Positions 48,820 through 58,489 are shown, numbered from the stretch's first letter. The stretch is 64,000 nucleotides of DNA from Methanosarcina barkeri str. Wiesmoor (GCF_000969985.1 NZ_CP009526.1:2542001-2606000), one strand, 5' to 3'. Notes: a model not told the origin generated them from the letters alone. A program made the numbers and translations.

Positions 48820-49542
48820 GTGACATCGAAAAGATTTAAAATTGGAACTTTGCTTTTGACAATTCTATTGCTGTATATGGTATTTATGCCGGCAGTTAGT
48901 GCAATGCCTGGAACCCAAAAAAATCAAACTGAGGAAGTAGGTTTCTTTAGTGGAACAGAGATGCCAGAAGAATTAAAAAAGAACATAGTTCAGGTTGATC
49001 CATATACGTTTGTATTTAAAGGAAAAGTAGATGACAAGAAAAAGTTTGTTGCTGCTTGGAATGAATATGAAGCAAAGGCAAAAAACAAAGGGATTACTCT
49101 ACAATATGTTACTAGGGAAGATAGCGGTAGCGCCAGTGCTACAAGAAATCTTTTAGGCTCATATATTGAAGGGCAAAGTTATTTTCATGGAGCTAGAACT
49201 GACTATGTGATATCACAAGAATTCATTGGAGATGGCAACACTAAAGGCTATTGGTGGGGTTTAAATCCGTATTACGCAGATTTAATTACCCTGGCATCCA
49301 GTGTTAAATTAACGGGAATCTCCGTGAGTATTAGTGTTCCAGCTGGGATAGGGTTCAGTACTTCTGGGGACACGGCAACATATTCTGGAACATGGTCTGA
49401 TGCTTGGTCTGCACAGCATTATTATTCTAACTTAGATGGAACAGGACTTTCCATTTTTGATGAAGATCAAAACGATGCTGAAACATTTAGATTCAGTGGT
49501 ACAGATTATACACTTTATACCCATGTTGATTTAGACGCATAA
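48820..49542 (+). CDS. Exported protein of unknown family (240 aa)
   Basis: GTG 48820 follows AGGAGG by 8 nt. The signal peptide is clear (KIGTLLLTILLLYMVFMPAVSAMP). The mature part has an acidic alpha/beta N-terminal half and a C-terminal half rich in Gly, Ser, Tyr and Trp (GISVSISVPAGIGFSTSGDT, WSDAWSAQHYYSNLDG), which suggests a beta-sheet module. There is no membrane anchor, so it should be released or wall-bound. I do not recognise the family. It precedes a lipoprotein gene, separated by a microsatellite. Confidence 0.7.
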   Translation: MTSKRFKIGTLLLTILLLYMVFMPAVSAMPGTQKNQTEEVGFFSGTEMPEELKKNIVQVDPYTFVFKGKVDDKKKFVAAWNEYEAKAKNKGITLQYVTREDSGSASATRNLLGSYIEGQSYFHGARTDYVISQEFIGDGNTKGYWWGLNPYYADLITLASSVKLTGISVSISVPAGIGFSTSGDTATYSGTWSDAWSAQHYYSNLDGTGLSIFDEDQNDAETFRFSGTDYTLYTHVDLDA

Positions 49543-49586
49543 TAAAGTTGTCAATGAATGACAACCTTTTAATATTTTTTCGTTAA

Positions 49587-49795
<209 letters not shown>

Positions 49796-49813
49796 TTATA
49801 AAGGGTAAGAGAG

Positions 49814-51694
49814 ATGTCTCGGAAAATATATGCTCCTGTTATAATTTTAATGATTCTAATAATTACAAGTGGATGCATTGAGGGTAAGCATCTTTCTATT
49901 GAAGGTAAGAATTCTTCTATTGGGGGTGAGTATTCTCCTAGCCAAGAACCCAAACAAATAACAAACTTAAACGAGTCTTGGGTTACGGATACAAGAAATC
50001 GGATGGATGACTCTCAGGGTATTGATGGAGGTTACTCTGATTTTCCCCCACAAGAGCCTATATTATATTCTACTTTTTACTTTTTGGAGTCTTTAAAATT
50101 ATTAGATAAAGAGCCTAAGTATGAACAGGCCACAATAGACTGGCTATTATCACAAGAACAGGAAATAACTAGACAGGACAATAATTCGAATATGGATAAT
50201 ATATATTTTCTTACAATAAGTCTGGATATCCTTAAAGTTAAACCGGCCAATAGGTCTAATCTAATATCAAAAGTAATGGAATTACAAATGCCTGATGGAT
50301 CATTTGCCCAAAAAAAAGGAGATAAAGGAACACTGCTCGATACATTCAGAGCTATCACCACATTACATACTCTTGATGTGGATTTAAATCAGGTACCCTT
50401 GACAAAAAACTGGCTAATTGAAAAGTGGATGGAACCCGATGAAAATGAAAATTTAATGTATTCAACAAGTGAAGCTTCTCTACTCATTTCAGCATTAAAA
50501 CTTTACCAGGTCAACGTCTCTTCATTGCAGAACCAATCCCCAAGGATGGAAATAATAAAGGAACAAGAAAATATCATTGAGAACCAATTGAAATTATTGC
50601 CTGATACTCAAATGGACCTGTTAACCTTGAGTTCATTTACTGATTTTTTATTGATAAATGGCAGTGTTTCCTCTGAGATTCGGTCTGATATTGAGACGTA
50701 TCTGCAAAAAAGGCAATTAGAAGATGGAGGGTTTAACGCTTTATTAGATAAATATGGGGAGCCACAAGGAACCTACTTGGCTCTAAAAATCGCTTCGAAC
50801 CTAGGCTTTGATTTAAATGATAATGTATCCACATTCATTTACAATTACGAACCTTTGAATGGAATCGGAGGCTTTCGACCGGCTTATCGTCTTATATCTT
50901 CTTCTGAAAATACATATCTAGCTGTGAAATCTCTAAAAGTACTGGGTTCAGAGCCTTCTGATAAAGAAAAACTTCTTAAATATGTCGATAACAACTGGCA
51001 GGAAGAGTCCAAAAAAGCAAAAACTGCATATTATTTATTAGTGATATGCAATCTCCTCAATCAGCCGTATCCTACGGACACACAGTTTAGAGAAGAGGTT
51101 AAAACAAGCTTTGATAAATTCGCTAATCAACCTATTGATTCAAATGATTTGGAAGAGGTTTTATATCTAGCAAAAGTGGCCAATCTTCTTGGCATTGAGC
51201 TAAATAACAAAGATAAACTGATTGCCAAACTCCAGAGTTCTCAACAAGAAGACGGAGGTTTTGGCTTTGAAGCTTCAGATCTATTTATGACATTTTACGT
51301 TGTGAACACTCTGGAAGAACTTGGTAGTTGCCCCGTGGACAAAAAAGGTTGTATTTCTTGGATACAGGAAGGCCAAATTACTGATGGAGGTTTCATTATC
51401 CGGAGAGGTCCGGTTCATACTAATAGTTCAGATATCTATTCTACATATATGTCCGTAGTCTCTTTAAATGCTCTTGATGCTAAGCCGGAAAATTTTGATA
51501 AATTATTCGAATGGCTTAAAGACTGCCAAGATGAACATGGAGGGTTCAAATTAGCACCAAAATATGCTAATCTGGACACTTCAGAGAGCTCATTTGAAGC
51601 AAAATTGGAATATACTAGCTGGGGGCTCATGGCATGGAGTACTTTATCTGATGAACAGACTTCCAAAAATCTACTAAATAACTCAGGGACATAA
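49814..51694 (+). CDS. Lipoprotein with prenyltransferase / squalene-cyclase-type repeats
   Basis: The 626-aa product starts with a lipoprotein signal (IILMILIITSGC, Cys at 21). Then come some ten alpha-alpha units with the QxxDGGF/W-type motif: QMPDGSFAQ, QLEDGGFNAL, SQQEDGGFGFEA, GQITDGGFIIR, DEHGGFKLAP. These form the alpha-6/alpha-6 barrel seen in protein prenyltransferase beta subunits and triterpene cyclases, but the cyclase acid motif DxDD is not evident. It is likely outside the cell, anchored by lipid. Whether it is enzymatic or a binding scaffold is unclear. AAGAGAG lies close upstream of the ATG. Confidence 0.75.
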   Translation: MSRKIYAPVIILMILIITSGCIEGKHLSIEGKNSSIGGEYSPSQEPKQITNLNESWVTDTRNRMDDSQGIDGGYSDFPPQEPILYSTFYFLESLKLLDKEPKYEQATIDWLLSQEQEITRQDNNSNMDNIYFLTISLDILKVKPANRSNLISKVMELQMPDGSFAQKKGDKGTLLDTFRAITTLHTLDVDLNQVPLTKNWLIEKWMEPDENENLMYSTSEASLLISALKLYQVNVSSLQNQSPRMEIIKEQENIIENQLKLLPDTQMDLLTLSSFTDFLLINGSVSSEIRSDIETYLQKRQLEDGGFNALLDKYGEPQGTYLALKIASNLGFDLNDNVSTFIYNYEPLNGIGGFRPAYRLISSSENTYLAVKSLKVLGSEPSDKEKLLKYVDNNWQEESKKAKTAYYLLVICNLLNQPYPTDTQFREEVKTSFDKFANQPIDSNDLEEVLYLAKVANLLGIELNNKDKLIAKLQSSQQEDGGFGFEASDLFMTFYVVNTLEELGSCPVDKKGCISWIQEGQITDGGFIIRRGPVHTNSSDIYSTYMSVVSLNALDAKPENFDKLFEWLKDCQDEHGGFKLAPKYANLDTSESSFEAKLEYTSWGLMAWSTLSDEQTSKNLLNNSGT

Positions 51695-51720
51695 AAAACT
51701 ATTTGAAATTATAGAGTGTA

Positions 51721-52089
51721 TTAATGCTTTATTGTATCCTCTATTGTCAGGAAGTTGGCAAGTCTATATGTGTATTGGTCCAATAAGGTGTTTATAGTAT
51801 TGTACAGTTCATGGTAATATAAAGAGGGGGCTGTCTCTAAAACCGGTAGAGGTACAGGAAGTCCGATAACTATCACTGATTTTGCTTCCGGATATATGGA
51901 TTGAGGATAGAATTCTTCAGGCATCCACGGTAAAAATGGAGGGTTATTCCATCTCTTAACACTGGTAACTCCAACCATGGGTATGTCCATACTTTTACAT
52001 TTCTGCAAGGGGACTTTTTTCAGATCTTCAGTCGTAGATTCATCCTCTTTATTATTTATTATTGCTACAGGGAGATAGCATAGATTCAT
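51721..52089 (-). pseudogene. N-terminal fragment of an epoxyqueuosine-reductase-like (QueG/4Fe-4S) protein
   Basis: The 122-aa frame has the pattern of QueG-like methanogen proteins (VGVTSVKRWNNPPFLPWMPE, FYPQSIYPEAKSVIVIGLPV, YHELYNTINTLLDQYTYRLA). It stops after FLTIEDTIKH, where the corrinoid and ferredoxin parts should follow. Roughly two thirds of the protein are missing, so this is a relic. Confidence 0.65.
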
Positions 52090-52511
52090 TCTTCTTTGTA
52101 ATTATTATTGCTACAGGGAAATAGTTTTGTCTACTCATTTGAATGTTTCTACTCACAATACGTCTAGGATTTTCCAGTAAGAGAAAATGGAGTTAATTAC
52201 CTTGGATAGACTTCTATCGCTTTTGAATTGAAGAATAACTAGGCTAAATCAATCAACTGCTGTTATAACTTAGATTTAATGTTTCAATGACTTGTGAAGT
52301 AACTTTACATTTCACTCATTTTTATTATATAATTCATTGTATGGTTAAGAATTAATTCGCACGTTTTCAATAATTTTAAATGCCACTTTAACATAAATAT
52401 GTAAAAAGATGTCTGATGTGTAAAGTTTTCTGCGATCTTTATTTTTAGTTCAGAATTTTATATTTGTTAACGAAGGTCTGACAATTTTGAAGAACAGACT
52501 TGGGTGCAAAA
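52090..52511. other. Gap of about 420 bp, promoter region of the OLD-type gene
   Basis: AT-rich, no gene seen. The OLD-like gene starts without a strong ribosome site, so it may be translated from a leaderless or weak start. Confidence 0.5.
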
Positions 52512-54257
52512 ATGATCAAAGAGTTGCAACTTATTAATTTTAGATGTTATCGAAAACACAGTATTCCTTTCAAACAAAATACAATAATCGTTGGGGAAAA
52601 TAATGCTGGGAAATCGACTATAATTGAAGCTCTTAGAATCGTTTCAATAATAGCATCGAAATACAAGTATCTAACATACAATAAACCTCCAGATTGGCTA
52701 GATACTCCTATTGGACACAAAGGAGTCATACCTTCTCTAAAAGAATATGATTTTCATTTTGAGAGTATAACTTACCGTTATAGTGGGCTGCCAGCTCAAA
52801 TTAAAGCCCTTTTTACAACGGGAGAATTAATTGAAGTATATATTGTCAGAGAAGGAAAAGCATTCGCTGTTGTAAAAGATAAAAATAATAATACGATTGA
52901 AACAAAGAGTGACGCATTACTCACAAATCTTCCAGCAGTCTTGGTTTTGCCAGAAATTTCCCCCTTACTTTCAGAAGAAAAAAGGCTTATTAAAGACTAT
53001 GTTAAACAAAACCTATTCTCACGACTATCTTCCCGTCATTTTAGAAACCAAATATTAATTTATCCAGAAAAACACAAAAAATTTAAAGAGCTTGTGGAAA
53101 CTAGTTGGGAAGGGTGTCAAATAAGGAACATCGATAATAATGGTAAATTCAACGAAGAAGATTTGTCCCTGATTGTAAGAGATACTGATTTTTCCGCAGA
53201 AGTTGGTTGGATGGGACATGGGCTGCAAATGTGGCTTCAAATCATGTGGTTTTTATCTTTTACTGAAAAAAACAACATTGTTATCCTAGATGAACCAGAT
53301 ATTTACATGCATGCTGATTTGCAGAGAAAAATAATTAGATTGCTATTGGGAGAACGATACAAGCAATTAATTGTTGCAACACATTCAATTGAAATCATTT
53401 CCGAAGTAGAGCCAGAAAATATATTGGTAGTTGATAAAACAAAACCGACGTCGAGATTTACAAACACTATTCCTGCTGTACAGAAAATCATAGATAATAT
53501 TGGGGGAGTTCACAATATACAACTTACAAGGCTTTGGAAGTGTAAAAAATGCATTTTAGTAGAAGGTAAGGACTTGAAAATTTTAAGACATTTTCATAAT
53601 ACATTATTTCCAAAGTCCGAGATTCCAATTGAAACAATACCTAACATGTCCATAGGAGGTTGGAGTGGGTGGAATTATGCAATTGGATCATCAATGTTTT
53701 TAAAAAACAACGCCGATGAAACGATATACACATACTGTATATTAGATAGAGACTATTATACCAAAGACATAATTGAGACAAGATTAAAAGAAGCAGAGAG
53801 TCGCGGTGTAAAACTCCATATTTGGTCACGAAAAGAAATTGAGAATTATTTAATAGCCCCTAAAGCTATAAGCAGAATTATTAATTGCGAAACAAGTCAG
53901 GGAATATGTGCTGATGAATCAAAAATAATTGAACAAATAGAAAAGATATGTAATGATCTTTATTATGATACATTTGACTGTATAGCCAATCAAATATCAG
54001 ATGCGAATCGAAGAGACCACCAAAAAGCAAATTCGAAAGCTAGAAAGATAATGAAAGAGTATTGGAAGTCAATAGATGGAAAACTAACTTTAGTTTCAGG
54101 AAAAGAAGTCTTGAAAAGATTATCTAATTGGAGTCAAGCAGAGTATCACGTATCATTAAATAGTAAAAAAATAGCAAGAGAAATGAAAGAAGAAGAGATA
54201 TTGCCAGAAATGAAGAAAGTGATCCAAACAATAGAATATAGGCTTGATTCAATATAA
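52512..54257 (+). CDS. OLD-family ATPase with TOPRIM nuclease domain
   Basis: From ATG 52512 the 581-aa protein has an SMC/ABC-type ATPase: KELQLINFRCYRKHSI, Walker A GENNAGKST (28-36), Walker B IVILDEPDIYMHAD (about 255) and ATHSIEII with the switch His. The C-terminal TOPRIM domain has ILVEGKDLK (Glu), ILDRDYY (Asp-x-Asp) and KEIENYL. OLD nucleases defend against phage or act in DNA repair. It has no adjacent helicase (no Gabija-like pair), so it belongs to the single-gene type. TTG 52500 is an in-frame alternative. Confidence 0.85.
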   Translation: MIKELQLINFRCYRKHSIPFKQNTIIVGENNAGKSTIIEALRIVSIIASKYKYLTYNKPPDWLDTPIGHKGVIPSLKEYDFHFESITYRYSGLPAQIKALFTTGELIEVYIVREGKAFAVVKDKNNNTIETKSDALLTNLPAVLVLPEISPLLSEEKRLIKDYVKQNLFSRLSSRHFRNQILIYPEKHKKFKELVETSWEGCQIRNIDNNGKFNEEDLSLIVRDTDFSAEVGWMGHGLQMWLQIMWFLSFTEKNNIVILDEPDIYMHADLQRKIIRLLLGERYKQLIVATHSIEIISEVEPENILVVDKTKPTSRFTNTIPAVQKIIDNIGGVHNIQLTRLWKCKKCILVEGKDLKILRHFHNTLFPKSEIPIETIPNMSIGGWSGWNYAIGSSMFLKNNADETIYTYCILDRDYYTKDIIETRLKEAESRGVKLHIWSRKEIENYLIAPKAISRIINCETSQGICADESKIIEQIEKICNDLYYDTFDCIANQISDANRRDHQKANSKARKIMKEYWKSIDGKLTLVSGKEVLKRLSNWSQAEYHVSLNSKKIAREMKEEEILPEMKKVIQTIEYRLDSI

Positions 54258-54469
54258 CTGATTACATAGAACCTCAGTTTGACAGCATAAATCAAATATA
54301 AATACATATTGTGAAATCTGTTTTTGCCAAATATCATTTAGCAGTACATGAAAATGTGCCAACTTTTTGAAAATGAGCTGGTTTCAAAATTCCGCGTATT
54401 CATGTTTTTGACCAAAAGTGGGAATTTCATTTGGTTATATTGATCTTGATTTCTCGACTCCTAAATATT
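54258..54469. other. Gap, upstream region of the nitrogenase-like genes
   Basis: AT-rich sequence, no gene. Short AT-rich promoter-like runs are present. Confidence 0.4.
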
Positions 54470-54489
54470 GTAGTTAGATGTCTAACTAC
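54470..54489. promoter_or_regulatory. Perfect 9-2-9 palindrome upstream of the NifHD-like gene
   Basis: GTAGTTAGA and its exact reverse complement TCTAACTAC are separated by 2 bp, 230 bp before the putative start. It differs from the GGAA-N6-TTCC operator of the methanogen NrpR nitrogen regulator, so another regulator would be expected. Confidence 0.5.
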
Positions 54490-54567
54490 TTATGAAGAAT
54501 CTTAATCCTTGGCAATTTATAATCAGGGATTTATCAAAATTCTTTTAAAAATTAAAGATGCATCAGG

Positions 54568-54651
54568 ATGAAAGAAGAAATAAAAGAAGCTAACATTTTT
54601 ACAAGAACACATAACTGGATGTTTGGCTCCTGCCGAGAATGGAAAAATTAA
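54568..54651 (+). CDS. Very small upstream frame (27 aa), weak
   Basis: ATG 54568 opens MKEEIKEANIFTRTHNWMFG ... and ends at TAA 54651. It might be a leader peptide or a relic in front of the nitrogenase-like operon. Only a weak ribosome site is visible. Confidence 0.25.
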   Translation: MKEEIKEANIFTRTHNWMFGSCREWKN

Positions 54652-54719
54652 AGTCAGGCCTTTTCAGTTTATGTTAGAAGATTACCCTTTTAAGTTAGCA
54701 AGTAACAGGAGGAAAAAAC

Positions 54720-57041
54720 ATAATCCAGATTGCTCTCTATGGGAAGGGGGGCATAGGCAAGTCCACGGTTGCTGCAAACCTCTCGGCTGCCCTTGCCGTT
54801 TTGAATAAGCGGGTCCTTCAGGTCGGCTGCGACCCAAAACACGATTCTACCCGTCTGCTCCTTGGAGGAGCTGACATGCCCACAGTATTGGACTATATGC
54901 GTGAAACTCCTCAGGAAGCACAGAAGCTTGAAGATCTGGTATTTGAAGGCTACGGAGGTACTGCTTGCGTGGAAGCCGGGGGTCCAAAACCCGGGATCGG
55001 ATGTGCAGGTAGAGGGATACTGAGCAGTTTTGAGGTCTTAAAACGTGTGGGACTCAGGGCTTCTTCCTTTGACATCGTACTTTATGATGTGCTTGGAGAT
55101 GTTGTCTGCGGGGGATTTGCAGTTCCCCTGAGAAAAGAATATGCCGATGCTGTTTTTCTGGTAACTTCAGGGGAATACATGGCCTTGTACGCTGCTAACA
55201 ATATCCTCAGAGGAATCCGAAATTTTGAGGATTCAGTTCCCAGGGTTGCAGGTATTATCTTCAACAGACGAGGGCTTTTTGAGGAGGAGGAAAGGGTCTT
55301 TGCCTTTGCCCGGGCAACAGGTTTGCCTGTGCTGGCTTCTATCCCAAGGGATGAAGTCTTTTCTCAGGCTGAAAAAGTAGGGAAAACCCTGGCTGAAGCT
55401 TTTCCTTCCTCTGCTCCTGCAGGTATTTTCAGAGAGCTGGCATTGTATGTGAAAAACCTGGAAAAGGACCGGAACCTGCTGCATCCTGCCAACCCTCTCG
55501 GTGACATTGAGCTTGAGGCTCTGGTGCTGGGAAGGCGGGAACGGCCCTGTATAAAGCCATTCGGAACAGGTTCTATATCCAGAAAAATATCCTGTGCTGA
55601 ACCTCTTTCTCTCAGCCAAGAAAATAGACCTTTCGCAGAAATCCATATGGAGATACCAGAAACAAGTTCCGAGAAAATCTGTCCGGTGATTTCAGAAGCG
55701 CAGTCTGCAGAAATTTCCTCCAGAACTCCAACAGAAGAAGTATCCCCATCATCCCAGGCAAAACACCTCTCCAGACCTCTCCTTTGCGGCTGTGCCTTTT
55801 CAGGAGCTGTGACTGCTACTTTTCAGGTTAACGATGCCGCCACGGTCCTGCATGGGCCTAGGAGTTGCACTTATATAACGGCCGATGCCCTTACACGCTC
55901 GTTTTTATTAGGAGATGGAAGGAATATCACAGATAAGGAAAAACAAGTCCCTGGCCTCCTGCCGACAGACATGAAGGAAGAGGACATTATCTTTGGTGGA
56001 CTCGAAAAACTTGAGAATAGAATAGAGAAAGCCCTTTTAGCTGGCTGGCAAACGGTCTTTGTGGTGAGCACCTGTCCAGGAGGGATCATAGGAGACGATA
56101 TAAAGGAAGCAGTATCAAGAGCCAAAGTTCGTTTTCCTGGAGCCAGGGTCATTCCTATCCCTGTGGAAGGCGTCATTACGGGAGATTTTTCGGCTGGTAT
56201 GCTCGAGGGTCGCAAACGCGTTGCTGATCTGATCGACCCCTCCGTAAGGCCCGAAAAAGGCCTGGTTAATATAATAGGAGAAAGGAATTTTTCCTCTCAA
56301 GAAGAAAAAAACTTCTGTATTGTTGAGAAATTGCTTCAAAGACTGGGATACAGGGTCAACTGCAGGTTTTTAAAAGAGACAGATACCCTTTCCCTTCGCT
56401 CTTTTAAAAAAGCGGAGCTCAACCTTTTAGCCTGTACCGACCCTGATACCCGGGCCATCCAGGAATACCTCTCCGAGCGTTTCAGGCTTGAGTTTTTTGA
56501 GCTTCCATTCCCTGTGGGTTTTCGGGAAAGTTCCATTTGGGTAAAAGCTCTGGCAGCACGCTTGCTTCCCGGAAAGGATGTCTCTTCCTTGCTGCAGGAA
56601 CAGGAAAAGGTGTACAAAGCAGGGATCGAGAAATATGTTCCCAATCTCTCGGGAAAGCGTGTACTCTTGGTGAGTTACACCGAAGATATCAGCTGGGTTC
56701 TGGACACAATCCGAGACCTGGGAATGGAAATCCTCAAGGTTGGTTTTTCAGTCTCGACTTTCAGGAAGGAACTTCCGGACCTCCTGTCCGATGAAGGATT
56801 CCCTGTGGAGAGAAACTATACGGATGAAATGAGGGCTAAGGATGTCAGGGATCTCAGACCGGACCTTGTTCTTTCGAGTTATGTCCCTTCGGTCCCTGAA
56901 GGTGGAGTGCATTATGATACCATACCCGTCTCCCCGCAGGTTGGGTTCCTTAGCGGGCTTGAACTTGCAAAACGCTGGAGTACGCTTTTGAGGCTGCCAG
57001 TTGTGGAGGGATGGAAGTATGATGGAGGTGATGAAAGTTGA
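54720..57041 (+). CDS. NifH-NifD-like fusion protein, nitrogenase-like reductase (putative ATA start)
   Basis: Reading from ATA 54720 gives 773 aa. Residues 1-275 are NifH-like: P-loop GKGGIGKST (8-16), VGCDPKHDST, and the two cluster-binding Cys in GIGCAGRG (Cys 95) and GDVVCGGF (Cys 130), almost at NifH spacing. A Ser/Glu-rich linker (about 275-355) leads to a NifD-like domain with LLCGCAFSGA, LHGPRSCTY and STCPGGIIGDD, which match the three P-cluster Cys positions of NifD. I see no FeMo-cofactor Cys/His pair, so nitrogen fixation is unlikely. An in-frame TAG at 54696 rules out upstream starts and the next usable start (TTG 54801) would delete the P-loop. AGGAGG lies 7 nt before the ATA. 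Its stop overlaps the NifK-like start. Confidence 0.85.
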   Translation: MIQIALYGKGGIGKSTVAANLSAALAVLNKRVLQVGCDPKHDSTRLLLGGADMPTVLDYMRETPQEAQKLEDLVFEGYGGTACVEAGGPKPGIGCAGRGILSSFEVLKRVGLRASSFDIVLYDVLGDVVCGGFAVPLRKEYADAVFLVTSGEYMALYAANNILRGIRNFEDSVPRVAGIIFNRRGLFEEEERVFAFARATGLPVLASIPRDEVFSQAEKVGKTLAEAFPSSAPAGIFRELALYVKNLEKDRNLLHPANPLGDIELEALVLGRRERPCIKPFGTGSISRKISCAEPLSLSQENRPFAEIHMEIPETSSEKICPVISEAQSAEISSRTPTEEVSPSSQAKHLSRPLLCGCAFSGAVTATFQVNDAATVLHGPRSCTYITADALTRSFLLGDGRNITDKEKQVPGLLPTDMKEEDIIFGGLEKLENRIEKALLAGWQTVFVVSTCPGGIIGDDIKEAVSRAKVRFPGARVIPIPVEGVITGDFSAGMLEGRKRVADLIDPSVRPEKGLVNIIGERNFSSQEEKNFCIVEKLLQRLGYRVNCRFLKETDTLSLRSFKKAELNLLACTDPDTRAIQEYLSERFRLEFFELPFPVGFRESSIWVKALAARLLPGKDVSSLLQEQEKVYKAGIEKYVPNLSGKRVLLVSYTEDISWVLDTIRDLGMEILKVGFSVSTFRKELPDLLSDEGFPVERNYTDEMRAKDVRDLRPDLVLSSYVPSVPEGGVHYDTIPVSPQVGFLSGLELAKRWSTLLRLPVVEGWKYDGGDES

Positions 57042-58333
57042 TATTTTCCCCAGATGCTTTTACGGGCTCTATCCTGGCTGTGGAGGGAATCAGAGACGCA
57101 GCTGTGATTCTAAACGGCCCTACAGGGTGTAAGTTATACCATAGTTTCCTTTCGGACAGGCAGTTCCCCAGAGAAAGTTCCCATGACCCCCTGGCATTCC
57201 AGGACGAGTTTTATTTCGGACAGCCCAGGGTCCCCTGTACCTGTCTGGACGGAGAAGACTTCATCCAGGGCTCCCTTGAAAAATTTGAAAGGGCACTTGC
57301 AGCAGTGGCAGCAAAAGAAAAAGGTTTGCTTGTAGTGATTAATTCCCCGGGAGCAAGCCTTGTTGGAGATGACTTGGAGAACGTAATTAAAAATGCAGGG
57401 CTGCAGAATCGATGTTTTGTGGTGGAAAAGACGGGTTTTTCGCTTCCCGCAGCCCAGGGCTTTGAAAATACTACCCTTACCTTGCTGGAACATCTAAAAC
57501 TCCGTTCCCTTTTTCGGCCCCACAATCGCTCTGAATTTCCTAAAAAAGTGAATTTGATAGGGCTTTCCCTTCTCCACAAACACTGGGAAGGCTCAGTTGC
57601 AGAAATGAAGCGGCTCTTGTCTTTCTTAGGCCTGGAAGTGGGAGCTATTTTACTTGCCGGAACTTCCCTCGACGAAATTCGGGAGTCAAACAACGCAGCC
57701 TGTAATATTGTCCTTTTCCCCGAATACGGCAGAAGGGTTGCTGAGTGGTATCGGAAACACTTCGGAATTCCTGCCGTGTTTTCTCCTCTTGGGGCTCCAT
57801 TGGGTTTTGATGCGAATGAAAGCCTGTTGAGAGAAGTTGCCGCTATCCTAAATATCGACCCTGCACCTGCACTTGCGGAAGTCCGGGAAGCCAGGCAGAC
57901 TAGTTATCGACAGATTTCACGTTTCCATTCTTTCTCAGGGCTTCCCAAAGGAGCCAGTTTTTCAATCCAAGCCGAAAGCTCTCTTGTCTTTCCTCTTACA
58001 CACTGGCTTTACTCCTACCTGGGCATGGCCCCTTATGCAGTAAAACTGCTTCCCGGAAGTGACCCTGAAATGGCAAGATCTCTTAAGTCATTTCTGACGG
58101 AAAAGGGCTTTTGCGAAGCCTGGGATAGGGACCTTTCGCTTGAATCGGTTGATATTGCCTTTGCTGACAGTTTTACTCTTCAGCTTTTAAAAGCAAAGGG
58201 ATGCTGCAAAGCAGGTATCGAAATTTCCCTTCCGGACAGAGGGTACATACACTTTATCCCGAAAACATATCTGGGAGTTTCGGGCGCCCTCTTCCTTCTG
58301 GAAGAAATTATTAATGGACTGCGTTCCACATGA
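57038..58333 (+). CDS. NifK-like subunit of the nitrogenase-like complex
   Basis: The 431-aa protein starts at TTG 57038, overlapping the fusion gene stop (TTGA). It follows the NifD/NifK fold: LNGPTGCKLYH (Cys at the NifK P-cluster position), PCTCLDGEDFIQGS, and VINSPGASLVGDD, where NifK would have a Cys-containing STC-like motif; here it is NSPGAS, so one ligand is missing. KKVNLIGLSLLHKHWEGSVAEM is the usual second Rossmann entry. It should pair with the NifD domain of the fusion protein. Cluster type and substrate are unknown; no nifB, nifE or nifN is nearby. Confidence 0.85.
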   Translation: MIFSPDAFTGSILAVEGIRDAAVILNGPTGCKLYHSFLSDRQFPRESSHDPLAFQDEFYFGQPRVPCTCLDGEDFIQGSLEKFERALAAVAAKEKGLLVVINSPGASLVGDDLENVIKNAGLQNRCFVVEKTGFSLPAAQGFENTTLTLLEHLKLRSLFRPHNRSEFPKKVNLIGLSLLHKHWEGSVAEMKRLLSFLGLEVGAILLAGTSLDEIRESNNAACNIVLFPEYGRRVAEWYRKHFGIPAVFSPLGAPLGFDANESLLREVAAILNIDPAPALAEVREARQTSYRQISRFHSFSGLPKGASFSIQAESSLVFPLTHWLYSYLGMAPYAVKLLPGSDPEMARSLKSFLTEKGFCEAWDRDLSLESVDIAFADSFTLQLLKAKGCCKAGIEISLPDRGYIHFIPKTYLGVSGALFLLEEIINGLRST

Positions 58334-58356
58334 ACATACCAATTTTGAAGGACAAA

Positions 58357-58392
58357 AAATTTCCATCACAAAAAATGGAATTTACCTTTTTT
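58357..58392 (+). terminator. Hairpin plus T-run after the nitrogenase-like genes
   Basis: A 6-bp core stem (TTCCAT/ATGGAA) with short flanking pairs is followed by CCTTTTTT, 25-60 bp after the NifK-like stop codon. Confidence 0.45.
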
Positions 58393-58489
58393 GATACGCA
58401 GTTTTTATCGCAAGATCTATGCGTAAATATGAAGCGAATTTTACAGAAGATTTAAAACGCTGCCAAATTCTTTAGAGAATAATATCATT

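Noticed and set aside
54623-54808. A 61-aa frame with an ATG-like start over the NifH beginning
   Set aside because: It reads the P-loop DNA in the wrong frame and has no protein-like features; the correct frame gives GKGGIGKST.
54801-57041. TTG 54801 as the true start of the NifHD-like gene
   Set aside because: It would remove the P-loop and first beta strand of the NifH domain, and the coding frame clearly continues upstream to the ribosome site at 54707.
54720-58333. Nitrogen fixation (true nitrogenase) as the role of the NifHD/NifK-like pair
   Set aside because: No FeMo-cofactor ligands, a missing ligand in the K-like subunit, and no nifB, nifE or nifN nearby.
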